Source: VXPQ01 sp965248175
GTDB lineage: Bacteria; Bacteroidota; Rhodothermia; Rhodothermales; VXPQ01
Assembly (NCBI GenBank): GCA_965248175.1
Contig: OZ252093.1
Coordinates: forward strand, 1 to 64,000
DNA: 64,000 nt
Direction of reading: 5' to 3'
The notes under the pieces are model-generated. The model was given only the letters and a program-made list of their open reading frames with translations, made no database searches and had not been told where the DNA came from. The position numbers were made by a program, and so were the translations under genes. This document shows positions 44,431-52,827 of the stretch, in pieces; position 1 is the stretch's first letter; every line of letters begins with the position of its first letter.

Positions 44431-45306
44431 TTATGCCGCTTTGGGCAGCGGTTTTCGTTTGTAGAATACGTCGTCGGGGGTCCGGTTGTCAAGTCCCTGG
44501 TGAGGCCGCTCTTCGTTGAAGTAGCGCAGGTAATCGGCAATCCCCTTCCCGGCCTCGCTCACCGTCTCGTACGCGCGCCGGTAGACTTCTTCCTGCTTGA
44601 GGCTGCGCCAGAGGCGCTCCACGTACACGTTATCGAGCCAGCGGCCCTTGCCGTCCATAGAGATGCGCACGCCATGCTCCTTGAGCGCACCGGTGAACGC
44701 CTGTGAGGTAAACTGCACTCCCTGGTCCGTGTTGAAGACCTGTGGCGCGCCGTAGCGGACAATGGCTTCTTCCATCGCTTCGACGCAAAAGGCGGCGTCC
44801 ATCGTGTTCGAGAGCCGGTGTGCGAGCGCCTTGCGGCTATGCCAGTCGATCACGGCCACGAGATAGAGAAAGCCCTTCGCCATAGGGATGTACGTAATGT
44901 CCGCCGCATAGACCTGCCGGGGTCTCGTACCCTTCATGCCTCTTAGCAGATAAGGATAAATCCTGTGCCCTTCTCCTGGAGAAGACGTGCGGCGCTTGGG
45001 GTAGATGGCCCTAAGGCCCATCAGGCGCATGAGGCGAACGACGCGGCTTCTGGCGATCTTGCGCCCGCGCGCCTCGAGCATGCTCTTGATCGTGCGCGAT
45101 CCGCTCGTAGGACGCTCCATATAGAGCCTGTCGATCTCTTTCATCACGGTAAGGTTCTCCTCGCTCTCGCCCCGAGGGGTATAGTAGGCCGTCGAACGAC
45201 TCAACGACAGGAGCCTCGACTGGCGAACCACCGGCAAGGCATGGGCGCGATCTATCCTCGCCCGGCGCTCGACTATCGGTCTCGACCGAGCGCCTTCGAT
45301 AAAAAA
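44431..45306 (-). CDS. IS3 transposase OrfB (copy C)
   Basis: An rve-core OrfB like copies A and B (VYAADITYIPMAKGF, FNTDQGVQFTSQAF, WLDNVYVERLWRSLK) with slightly more divergence (EARGRKIARSRVVRLMRLMG). Slippery site at 45300-45306. Intact. Confidence 0.87.
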   Translation of the reverse strand, partial: FFIEGARSRPIVERRARIDRAHALPVVRQSRLLSLSRSTAYYTPRGESEENLTVMKEIDRLYMERPTSGSRTIKSMLEARGRKIARSRVVRLMRLMGLRAIYPKRRTSSPGEGHRIYPYLLRGMKGTRPRQVYAADITYIPMAKGFLYLVAVIDWHSRKALAHRLSNTMDAAFCVEAMEEAIVRYGAPQVFNTDQGVQFTSQAFTGALKEHGVRISMDGKGRWLDNVYVERLWRSLKQEEVYRRAYETVSEAGKGIADYLRYFNEERPHQGLDNRTPDDVFYKRKPLPKAA

Positions 45307-45566
45307 TCCTTCTCCATCGACAACTCTCCGATCTTCGCGTGAAGCGCCTTGATCCGGTCGTCGCGCTCGTCCGGAGCGTCGCCACGGCCTCGGGTGAACG
45401 CCTCCTCGGCGGTCTCCACCAGCTGCTTCTTCCAGGATTGTATCTGGTTCGGATGCACCTCGAAGCGCTCGGCGAGCTCCGCCAGCGTGCTCTCGCCGCG
45501 AACGGCGGCGAGGGCTACCTTCGCCTTGAACGAAGGACTATGGGTTCTGCGTGTGCGTCTTGACAT
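45273..45566 (-). CDS. IS3 transposase OrfA (copy C)
   Basis: 97 residues from MSRRTRRTHS; differs from A and B at ESTLAEL and GDAPDERDD. Overlaps OrfB for the -1 frameshift. Confidence 0.87.
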   Translation of the reverse strand: MSRRTRRTHSPSFKAKVALAAVRGESTLAELAERFEVHPNQIQSWKKQLVETAEEAFTRGRGDAPDERDDRIKALHAKIGELSMEKDFLSKALGRDR

Positions 45567-45915
45567 GGGTCTCGTCGGGTTGATTGTATCGGAACAAGGT
45601 CGCAACACTACACCTTAATTCCCGCCAAAATCTGTCCAATCAACCCGAACCACCTCTTTACAGACAAAGGTTGACATTTTCTCTTTAAGTTCATAACTTA
45701 CAGGCATTTATAACAAACGGAGCAGATCATGTATAAAGCACCTGGAAAAGCGTACCGCAACGGCATAACCCTGATGGAATTGGCCGACATGTTTCCTGAC
45801 GAGGAAGCGGCCCGCAAATGGTTCGAGGCGCGTATCTGGCCGGATGGTCGCCATTGCCCGCGCTGCAAGAGTACAAGGACGTGCGAAGCGTCTCATGCAA
45901 AGATGCCTTACTAGT

Positions 45916-46946
45916 TGTGATCTCTCAGTAGGTTGTTCATTCGCGCCTGATGCCCGAGTTTATTAGGGATATGTGAACCGAAAGTTAGGGAGAGAGCCGA
46001 ATGAACATTCACAAGAATGCCCGATTGACGCCGAAAGGTCGAGAGATTCTGGTGCGTCGCATCGTTAACGGGGGGCTTCGCATCGAGGAAGCCGCCCAGG
46101 CCTCAGGGGTAAGTGTGCGCACGGCCTACAAGTGGCTCGCCCGGTATCGGGCACAGGGACGAAGAGGTCTTCAGGACCGATCTTCGCATCCGCTCGGCTG
46201 CCCGCATCGCACCTCAGAGGCGCAACGGGCGGCGATTCTGGCCCTGCGCCGCGCCCGGTGCACCTATCGCGAGATTAGCCGAAGAACCGGGGTGGCGCAC
46301 AGCACGGTGGGCCGGGTCGCCCAGCAGGGGGGATTGAACCGATTGTCCCATCTGGACCCTCCGGTTGCTCCCCGCCGTTAGGTCTACCCCCATCCGGGCG
46401 ACCTGTTACACCTGGACATCAAGCGTTTAGGACGTTTTGTACGTCCCGGCCATCGGGTCACCGGCATCCGGGGCCAGAGTTCCAGGGGCGCCGGATGGGA
46501 ATACGTGCATGTGGCCATCGACGATCACTCCCGCGTAAGCTTTGCTTGCATCCAACCCGGCGAGACCGCTCACAGCGCCTGTAGCGCGTTGCTCGACACC
46601 CTGCGCTACTTCCAAACCCTCGGAGTCGCCTTCACCCGCGTCATGACCGACAACGGCTCCTGCTACCGCTCGAAACACTTCGCAAAACTGTGCCGACGAC
46701 TGAAACTGCGCCATATCCGCACCCGACCCTATACCCCGAGAACCAACGGCAAAGCCGAACGCTTCATCCAATCCGCGCTGCGCGAATGGGCCTACGCTCG
46801 CGCCTACGACAACTCCAGCCAGCGCGGCGAGTACCTCCCCTGTTGGCTGCACCGATACAATTGGCATCGACCACACGCCAGCTTGAAATACCAAACACCC
46901 ATCCAATCCCTGAATATCCCACTGAACAACGTGGTGGGTTTACACA
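45916..46946 (+). mobile_element. IS481-family insertion sequence, copy 2 (1,031 bp)
   Basis: TGTGATCTCTCAGTAGG to GGGTTTACACA, flanked by an exact 6-bp duplication ACTAGT (45910-45915, 46947-46952), fitting the NCTAGN target of IS481. It is inverted relative to copy 1, about 44.7 kb away, with at least two base changes. Confidence 0.93.
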
Positions 46947-46951
46947 ACTAG
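46001..46951 (+). pseudogene. IS481-family transposase with in-frame amber codon (copy 2)
   Basis: Same protein as copy 1: HTH part 46001-46378, TAG at 46379-46381, then the integrase core in the same frame (VAIDDHSR, MTDNGSCYRS, TPRTNGKAERF). The terminal stop is the TAG of the target ACTAGT. GREILVRR replaces GREVLVRR of copy 1. Confidence 0.85.
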
Positions 46952-47744
46952 TGCACCGACTGCCGCTCCTACTTTTCCGTCAAGGTCGGCACCGTTATGC
47001 AGGCGTCGAAATTACCGCTTCGCAAATGGGCTTACGCCATTTACCTGCATATGACGAACCTGAAGGGCATATCCAGCATGAAACTGCATCGGGATATAGG
47101 TATCGGTCAGGATACGGCCTGGCATCTGCTCCAGCGCATCCGCAAGGCATTCGAAGAGAACGACAACAACCTGTTCGGTGGGCCTATCGAGGTAGACGAA
47201 ACCTACGTGGGCGGCAGGGAAGCGAACAAGCACGCATCAAGGAAACTCCACGCGCCGGACGCGGGCCGGTTGGCAAGGCGGCGGTCGTTGGCGTGAAGGA
47301 CCGGGCCACGGGCAAGATCAAGGCAGAGGTCGTAGAGGATACGACAAGCGAAACCCTGCAAAACTTCGTGCTTGACCGTGCGGCGTTCGGCGCTACGGTT
47401 TATACCGACGATCACAAGGCTTATAGCGGCTTGCGATATATCTACGATCTCGAAACGGTGAAACATAGCGCAGCCGAGTATGTGCGCGGACAGGCGCACA
47501 CGAACGGCATCGAATCCTTCTGGGCTACGCTGAAGCGGGCGCACAAGGGCGTTTATCACAAGATGAGCGTCAAGCACCTTCACCGCTACGTGGCGGACTT
47601 CGCAGGTCGCCAAGGCATAAGAAATCTCGATACGCTGGAGCAAATGGGCCGTGTAGTAGACGCAATGGCAGGGAAACTCCTGCCATACAGAACGCTCGTG
47701 GCAGGCAACGAACAGGGCGTCGTCAACCTTTCCGGGTAATTCCC

Positions 47745-47795
47745 CTTTAGTACGTAACCGGCCCCCGAAAAGTTTCACCTATCTATATAATCCCC
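47745..47795 (-). mobile_element. 51-bp end fragment of the second-type IS1595 element
   Basis: CTTTAGTACGTAACCGG to TATAATCCCC matches 36979-37029 with one mismatch. It is not part of the neighbouring IS1595 pseudogene's own type, since 29 bp inside the terminal repeat also match. It forms the right boundary of the 12-kb unit. Confidence 0.8.
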
Positions 47796-47803
47796 TTTTT
47801 TAT

Positions 47804-47917
47804 CTATGGGACATATACGATCCCGTGCGGCTCCCACGTCGCCGTGGCGCCGTCGTTGGTGGAGAAGCAGTACTCGTAACATGTGTCATGTGCAGGTTCT
47901 TTATCTCTTGCCGACAT
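47804..47917 (-). CDS. Small hypothetical ORF next to the composite unit
   Basis: A 37-codon ORF: starts MSARDKEPAHDTCYEY and ends ATATWEPHGIVYVP, with a stop right beside the 8-bp TTTTTTAT repeat. The composition looks protein-like (two Cys close together), but no family or clear ribosome site is seen. It could be a small real gene or a gene tail. Confidence 0.25.
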   Translation of the reverse strand: MSARDKEPAHDTCYEYCFSTNDGATATWEPHGIVYVP

Positions 47918-47966
47918 AATGAAGGTGCAGGATCCAGCACGATAGCAGCCGGATTGCAACCTGCAT

Positions 47967-50900
47967 TCAGGGAGCGGTGCGTCCAGCTGGCGTGAATGCC
48001 TTCAAGGCAGCATCGTTCTGCGCAACAATCATAAGCGGACCCGTTGCGGTAACGACGCGAACCATGCCGCGCACTACCCCGGGCGTCAAAAAACCGCTCC
48101 GGGAAGCAGAAACGCTTTCCCAGGTCATCCCACCCCGATTCAACAAAAGAAGCCCACGCCCCCCATTGTAACGGCCCCACTGCACCCGCGCCTCGGAAGC
48201 ATTGCCTGCAAGAAGGATATCCGTCCGTCCATCGCCGTCCGCATCCTCGAAAAGGGTGGCGTGCACCGGGGCGAACTGTGCTTCGACAGGCAATTCCCGA
48301 ACCTGAAACCGGCCCTCTCCGGTGTTCTCGAAAACGCTGCTTGCAAATTGGGAAGCTTCCAACCTGACCACGGGCTCCACTTCTGAAAAAACATCATCCA
48401 GCGTGGCGCGGGCGTACGAGGCATAATCCGGGAATTGTCGGGCAAGCAAAGGAATTTCCTCCAGTAATTCGTCTCGCCATGGCACGGGATGCCTTTGCTC
48501 GCCGAAGTAATACCCCATGACGAATTCGGAGCGCCCGTCGGCGCCGAAATCCGCGGAATACACCGCGGCGGGCTTGCCCGGACCGGCTTGCATCTGAGCA
48601 TTCAACCCTCTGTTGCCGGCGACCAGATCGACATCGCCGTCGCCATCCAGATCGTGCGCGCGCAGGGTGTTCCACCAGCCTGCCGTATCGACGAAACCCG
48701 ATGCGGCAGCGGGTATCTCGGCCCATTCTCCGGTGTATCGGAATGCCCGGATCGGCATCCACTCCCCTGCCAGAACCAGTTCGGCGCGCATATCCCCATC
48801 CATATCCATCCACAGGGCATCGGTCACCATCCCCGGCGCACGCAATACTTCCGGCGTGACATCCACGAACATTCCTCCCGTATTCTCCAGCAGATAACTT
48901 TGCGGAGCGAGGGGGTAGCGGCCCGGAAGCGCCCGCCCGCCCACAAAAAGGTCGAGGTCGCCATCCATGTCGAAATCGTGCGCCGCCACTGCGCCTCCGC
49001 TGCTATGCAAGGCGGGCAAGGCTTGTGCATCATGGGCGTAAACGCCGTCGCCGGCATTCACGTACAGGCGATCCTGATAGGCCGACATATCCTCCGCTTC
49101 GAACGATCCGCCGCTAACCACATAAAGGTCCTGGTCGCCATCACGGTCCACATCCATAAACAGGGCGTCCGTGTCCTCATAGCCGCTATGCGCTTCGAAA
49201 GCCGCTCCGGCGCCCCGGCGAAACGACCCGTCGGGACGCTGTAAAAAAAGCGCACCGGACTGACCGCGCGCGCCGCCGACGAATACATCCTCCAGCCCGT
49301 CTGCGTCCGCGTCGCCGGCCGCCAGTGCAGGCCCCTGCCTTGACAACATATGCGGGAGAAGGGGTTCGCGCTCGAAATCGACGAACGGATTCTCTTCATG
49401 GACGAACTGTAGACCCCTGACGTCCGTCGCCTGCACGAAAAACGGAGCCACTTGCAGGGGCTCCCGTTCATCCGGCGCCTCGGAATCGGCGTCCCGGCGA
49501 TGCAGCGTCACCGTTCGATTCGCAGGCACGCCCTGCATTCGCTGGCGCGCGCCATCCGGCCAGATCACTTCGAGATCGACCTGCTCCAATTCGCCCAGGC
49601 CGAAAAAAAGGACCGGCTCCACGGACGACAAATACCCCCGCACCGGGTTCATTTCCCGGTAAAACCGCCGCCCTTCCCCCGTTGCCTCGACAGCAGCGCC
49701 GACCCCGAACCGGTTGCCTTCCGGGCCTTCGAGGCGAACCTTCAGGTAATGCCCCGCAGCAAGGCGGTCCGCATCGTTCCGGTAGACAAAGGCTTCCGTG
49801 TTGATGTTGTTGACCACAAGGTCGAGATCCCCATCGTCGTCCAGATCGGCATACGCCGCACCGTTCGAAAAGGCAGCCTCGCCCACACCCCAGTCCCGCG
49901 TCTTGTCTGCAAAGGCAATTCCCGATTCGTTTCGATAGATATAGTTGCTCAACGGGCTGGAAGGCATTTGCTGGACCATTTCCAGCGAGGACAACGCTTC
50001 CCCCCGGGCACTCGCCTCCTTGTGCGCATTCACCAGCGTACGCCGGAGAAAATCGAGATCCGTGTAGTCGCGCATGTAGCCATTCGTGACGAAAAGATCG
50101 TTATGGCCATCAAGATCGAAGTCGGCCAGCAACGCCGCCCAGCTCCAGTCGGTATTCGAAACGCCCGCGAGTTGTCCGATTTCCGAAAAAGCGCCATCCC
50201 CCAGATTCAGGTGCAGCATATTGCGCATATACTGCTCGTGAAACCCCTTACTTCGGAAGTCTTCGTAAAACACGTGGTCTTGCGGCCCTTGCAGCACCTT
50301 CTGCCGGAAATGATCTTCGGCCAGCATATCCAGCGTCACAATGTCGGGCAACGCATCGTTGTTTACATCGGCAATGTCGGCCCCCATGGACGAGTAGGAC
50401 GTATGCGTCAGAAAAGAGCGTACGGATTCGGTAAACGTCCCGTCCCCGTTGTTCACGTACAGGTAATCGTCCTCGATATAGTCGTTGGAAACGTAGAGAT
50501 CGGGCCAGGTGTCCCGGTTCAAATCGCCAACGATCACACTGAGCCCGAAGCCCAGCGGATTGCCGATGATGCCCGCCGCTTCACTCACGTCCGTAAACGA
50601 TCCGCCGTCGTTCCGGTACAGCTTGTCGCCGACAAGGGAGTCGCGACTACTCCGCATATAGTCCACATAAAAGCGGGACAAACGCCGGATCGAATGATTC
50701 AGCAGATACAAGTCCAGGTCTCCATCCCGGTCGTAATCGAACAGTGCCACGTGGTTTGAATATGCAGGATCGTCGAGACCATATTCCGCTGCTCGTTCGG
50801 TAAACGTCCCGTCGCCGTTGTTCACATACAAAGCGTTCCGGCGGCGATCGGCGCTCACCCGGCCCGATTTGCACACATAGATGTCCAGATGTCCATCTCC

Positions 50901-51275
50901 ATTGATGTCCCCCATCGTCACGCCGGTCGTCCAGCCGAATTCGCTCACAAGACCTGCCTGCTCCGTGACATCTTCAAACGCCAGCCCGCCCCGGTTGAGA
51001 TAAAGGCGATCCTGATCCATGTTGGCCGAAAAATACAGATCGGGCAGGCCGTCGCCATTCACGTCGCCGGCAGCTACGCCGCCCCCATTATAGAAGTATT
51101 CGTACTCCAGCACATTGAACCCGTCCCGTTCTATGATCCCGTTCCTGAAAGCAATGCCCGTCTCGCTGGCGGACAAGCGCGTAAAGAGTGGTGGCGCCGC
51201 AGCATCTTCGCCCGCCAGGCCGCCGCACGCACTAACCAGGCACAAAAGAAATAAAAGCGGAGCAACGCGCTTCAT
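47967..51275 (-). CDS. CRTAC1-type lipoprotein with FG-GAP/VCBS repeats and ASPIC/UnbV domain
   Basis: A 1,102-residue surface lipoprotein (signal LLFLLCLVSACGG). At least ten VCBS/FG-GAP repeats with Ca-binding loops are visible (GDVNGDGLPDLYFSANMDQD, GDINGDGHLDIYVC, FDYDRDGDLDLYLLN and others), probably forming beta-propellers. Around residues 545-620 the ASPIC/UnbV module appears (REMNPVRGYLSSVEPVLFFG, LEVIWPDGARQRM). A second set of propeller repeats follows. Such proteins are numerous in Rhodothermota/Bacteroidota, sometimes beside SusCD; the function is unproven, with adhesion or substrate binding suspected. Divergent from fbaB. Confidence 0.88.
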   Translation of the reverse strand: MKRVAPLLFLLCLVSACGGLAGEDAAAPPLFTRLSASETGIAFRNGIIERDGFNVLEYEYFYNGGGVAAGDVNGDGLPDLYFSANMDQDRLYLNRGGLAFEDVTEQAGLVSEFGWTTGVTMGDINGDGHLDIYVCKSGRVSADRRRNALYVNNGDGTFTERAAEYGLDDPAYSNHVALFDYDRDGDLDLYLLNHSIRRLSRFYVDYMRSSRDSLVGDKLYRNDGGSFTDVSEAAGIIGNPLGFGLSVIVGDLNRDTWPDLYVSNDYIEDDYLYVNNGDGTFTESVRSFLTHTSYSSMGADIADVNNDALPDIVTLDMLAEDHFRQKVLQGPQDHVFYEDFRSKGFHEQYMRNMLHLNLGDGAFSEIGQLAGVSNTDWSWAALLADFDLDGHNDLFVTNGYMRDYTDLDFLRRTLVNAHKEASARGEALSSLEMVQQMPSSPLSNYIYRNESGIAFADKTRDWGVGEAAFSNGAAYADLDDDGDLDLVVNNINTEAFVYRNDADRLAAGHYLKVRLEGPEGNRFGVGAAVEATGEGRRFYREMNPVRGYLSSVEPVLFFGLGELEQVDLEVIWPDGARQRMQGVPANRTVTLHRRDADSEAPDEREPLQVAPFFVQATDVRGLQFVHEENPFVDFEREPLLPHMLSRQGPALAAGDADADGLEDVFVGGARGQSGALFLQRPDGSFRRGAGAAFEAHSGYEDTDALFMDVDRDGDQDLYVVSGGSFEAEDMSAYQDRLYVNAGDGVYAHDAQALPALHSSGGAVAAHDFDMDGDLDLFVGGRALPGRYPLAPQSYLLENTGGMFVDVTPEVLRAPGMVTDALWMDMDGDMRAELVLAGEWMPIRAFRYTGEWAEIPAAASGFVDTAGWWNTLRAHDLDGDGDVDLVAGNRGLNAQMQAGPGKPAAVYSADFGADGRSEFVMGYYFGEQRHPVPWRDELLEEIPLLARQFPDYASYARATLDDVFSEVEPVVRLEASQFASSVFENTGEGRFQVRELPVEAQFAPVHATLFEDADGDGRTDILLAGNASEARVQWGRYNGGRGLLLLNRGGMTWESVSASRSGFLTPGVVRGMVRVVTATGPLMIVAQNDAALKAFTPAGRTAP

Positions 51276-51691
51276 GCGGGGCCTAACCGTGGTTCAGGAT
51301 AGATCGGAATGAACGTCGAGAAACAAACGAATCGCAGCGTATCCGGTTGCAATGCGGCGCCGGGCGCCCGGTTGTTTTCGCGCCCGCCGCGAACGTAAGA
51401 CCCGGCCCGCTCCTGCAAACGCGCGGAGCATAATCATTACAGGATACTCTGATCAAAACCACTTCGCTCAGCACTTTACTTTCGCGCATAAATGACGTCT
51501 TGATTCCATCGTTGAAATCAGCAGGAAACACTGCGGATTCGGGGCGTTGCGGACGTGAAGCGCCCTTCGGGAGGCTGCGAGGGGTGCGCTAATACCCCCA
51601 CAATTCACAGATGACGGACGCCGGATGAAGTATCTTGTACAGGGTTGTTTTTTTGCCCGATACGTCCACTTCATTTTTTTCTGTTCCCGTC
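51276..51691. promoter_or_regulatory. Divergent intergenic region, CRTAC1 lipoprotein / aldolase
   Basis: 416 bp that must contain both promoters. GC-rich with no recognisable RNA or IS. A short alternative upstream start for fbaB (51635) exists but is not needed. No operator recognised. Confidence 0.4.
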
Positions 51692-52771
51692 ATGAGCGAC
51701 GTCCTTACCGCCCGCACCGCCGACATTCTCGGCGATGAAGCCGCCCACCTGCTCAATCACGAGTGCACCACCATCCCCAAAGAGCGTCTGTATCTGCCGG
51801 GGCCTGACTTCGTGGACCGCGTATGGCTCGGCTCGGACCGCAAGCCGCGCGTACTGGGCTCCATGCAGCAACTTTTCAACACGGGGCGGCTCGGCGGCAC
51901 AGGATACCTTTCGATTCTTCCGGTGGACCAGGGCATCGAGCACGGCGCCGGCGCATCGTTCGCCAAAAACCCGGCCTACTTCGATCCCGAGAAAATCGTC
52001 GAGCTCGCGATCGAGGGCGGGTGCAATGCGGTCGCCTCGACGTTCGGCGTCCTGGGGGCCGTGGCGCGCAAATACACGCACAGGATTCCATTCATCCTGA
52101 AATTCAACCACAACGAACTGCTGACCTACCCGAATACGTACGACCAGATTCTCTTTGCACAAATCGAGGACGCGTACGAAATGGGCTGTGTGGGCGTGGG
52201 CGCCACCGTATACTTCGGCTCGGCGGATTCCAACCGGCAGCTCCGGGAAGTCTCGGAGGCCTTCTCTGCAGCCCATGAATTCGGGATGACGACCATTCTG
52301 TGGTGTTACGTCCGGAATTCCGCCTTCAAGCAGAACGGCGTGAATCACGAATCCAGCGCCGACCTGACGGGACAGGCCAACCACCTCGGCGTAACCATCG
52401 AGGCCGATATCATCAAGCAGAAGCAACCGGAGCAGAACGGGGGGCTGAAGGCGATGAATATGGGCGCATCGAGTTACGGCAAGCTGGACGAGCGCATGTT
52501 CACTGAACTGTCGAGCGAACATCCTATCGATCTGACGCGCTACCAGGTGGCCAACTGCTACATGGGGCGGTGCGGCCTGATTAACTCCGGCGGCGGTTCG
52601 GGCAAGAACGACTTGCAGCAAGCCGTACGGACCGCGGTCATCAACAAGCGCGCCGGCGGTATGGGATTGATCTCCGGACGCAAGGCCTTCCAGAAACCAC
52701 TGCGCGAGGGCGTCGAGATTCTGAACGCCATCCAGGACGTATACCTTGACGACGACGTGACCATCGCATAG
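51692..52771 (+). CDS. fbaB: Class I fructose-bisphosphate aldolase
   Basis: About 360 residues from the ATG at 51692 (MSDVLTARTADILG). It belongs to the DhnA/FbaB-type class I (Schiff-base) aldolases that cleave or form fructose-1,6-bisphosphate in the cytoplasm. Landmarks: LPVDQGIEHGAGASFAKNP, FILKFNHNELL, CVGVGATVYFGS, GVTIEADIIKQKQPEQNGG and the phosphate-binding INSGGGSGKNDLQQAV with GLISGRKAFQKP. Length equals the E. coli FbaB type. A 56-bp gap separates it from the next gene. Confidence 0.93.
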   Translation: MSDVLTARTADILGDEAAHLLNHECTTIPKERLYLPGPDFVDRVWLGSDRKPRVLGSMQQLFNTGRLGGTGYLSILPVDQGIEHGAGASFAKNPAYFDPEKIVELAIEGGCNAVASTFGVLGAVARKYTHRIPFILKFNHNELLTYPNTYDQILFAQIEDAYEMGCVGVGATVYFGSADSNRQLREVSEAFSAAHEFGMTTILWCYVRNSAFKQNGVNHESSADLTGQANHLGVTIEADIIKQKQPEQNGGLKAMNMGASSYGKLDERMFTELSSEHPIDLTRYQVANCYMGRCGLINSGGGSGKNDLQQAVRTAVINKRAGGMGLISGRKAFQKPLREGVEILNAIQDVYLDDDVTIA

Positions 52772-52827
52772 GTCGCCGGAAACGACGGCGGCTCATCCGG
52801 CAGCACGCCCCCGATCCTTCCGATCTC

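Larger units (their letters stand above)
44369..45657 (-). mobile_element. IS3-family insertion sequence, copy C (1,289 bp)
   Basis: Ends AGAAATGGTCCGAAAAAAC and complement of AGAGGTGGTTCGGG. No target duplication (left GTC, right TTA), so the flanks have been exchanged or deleted. The right end cuts the left end of the IS1595 pseudo-element. Confidence 0.9.
45729..47739 (+). pseudogene. IS1595 family transposase, interrupted by IS481 and frameshifted
   Basis: The N-terminal part (45729-45909) encodes MYKAPGKAYRNGITLMELAD and the first zinc-ribbon Cys pair CPRCKST, and is cut at ACTAGT by the IS481. The frame resumes at 46953 with CTDCRSYFSV, VEVDETYVGGREANKHASRK, then a one-base insertion near 47255 shifts it to GRGPVGKAAVVGVKDRATGK, TVYTDDHKAY, NGIESFWATLKR and a stop at 47739. 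Two independent lesions, so inactive. The element's left end is lost at IS3 copy C. Confidence 0.88.
35753..47795. mobile_element. 12-kb composite unit bounded by IS1595-type ends
   Basis: The left boundary is the outer end of the complete IS1595-type element at 35754-37029. The right boundary is a 51-bp piece (47745-47795) matching the other end of that same IS (36979-37029) with one mismatch, in the same orientation. The 8-mer TTTTTTAT lies just outside both boundaries (35745-35752, with one extra A before GGGG, and 47796-47803). The intact IS at the left has no matching duplication of its own (right flank GAAAAATG). So the whole 12 kb behaves like a composite transposon whose right IS copy was later almost erased. 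Inference from end structure only. Confidence 0.45.

Noticed and set aside
49452..50759. 435-codon plus-strand ORF opposite the CRTAC1-type gene
   Set aside because: Produced by the antisense of repeated GGC/GAT-rich calcium-loop codons; no protein features.
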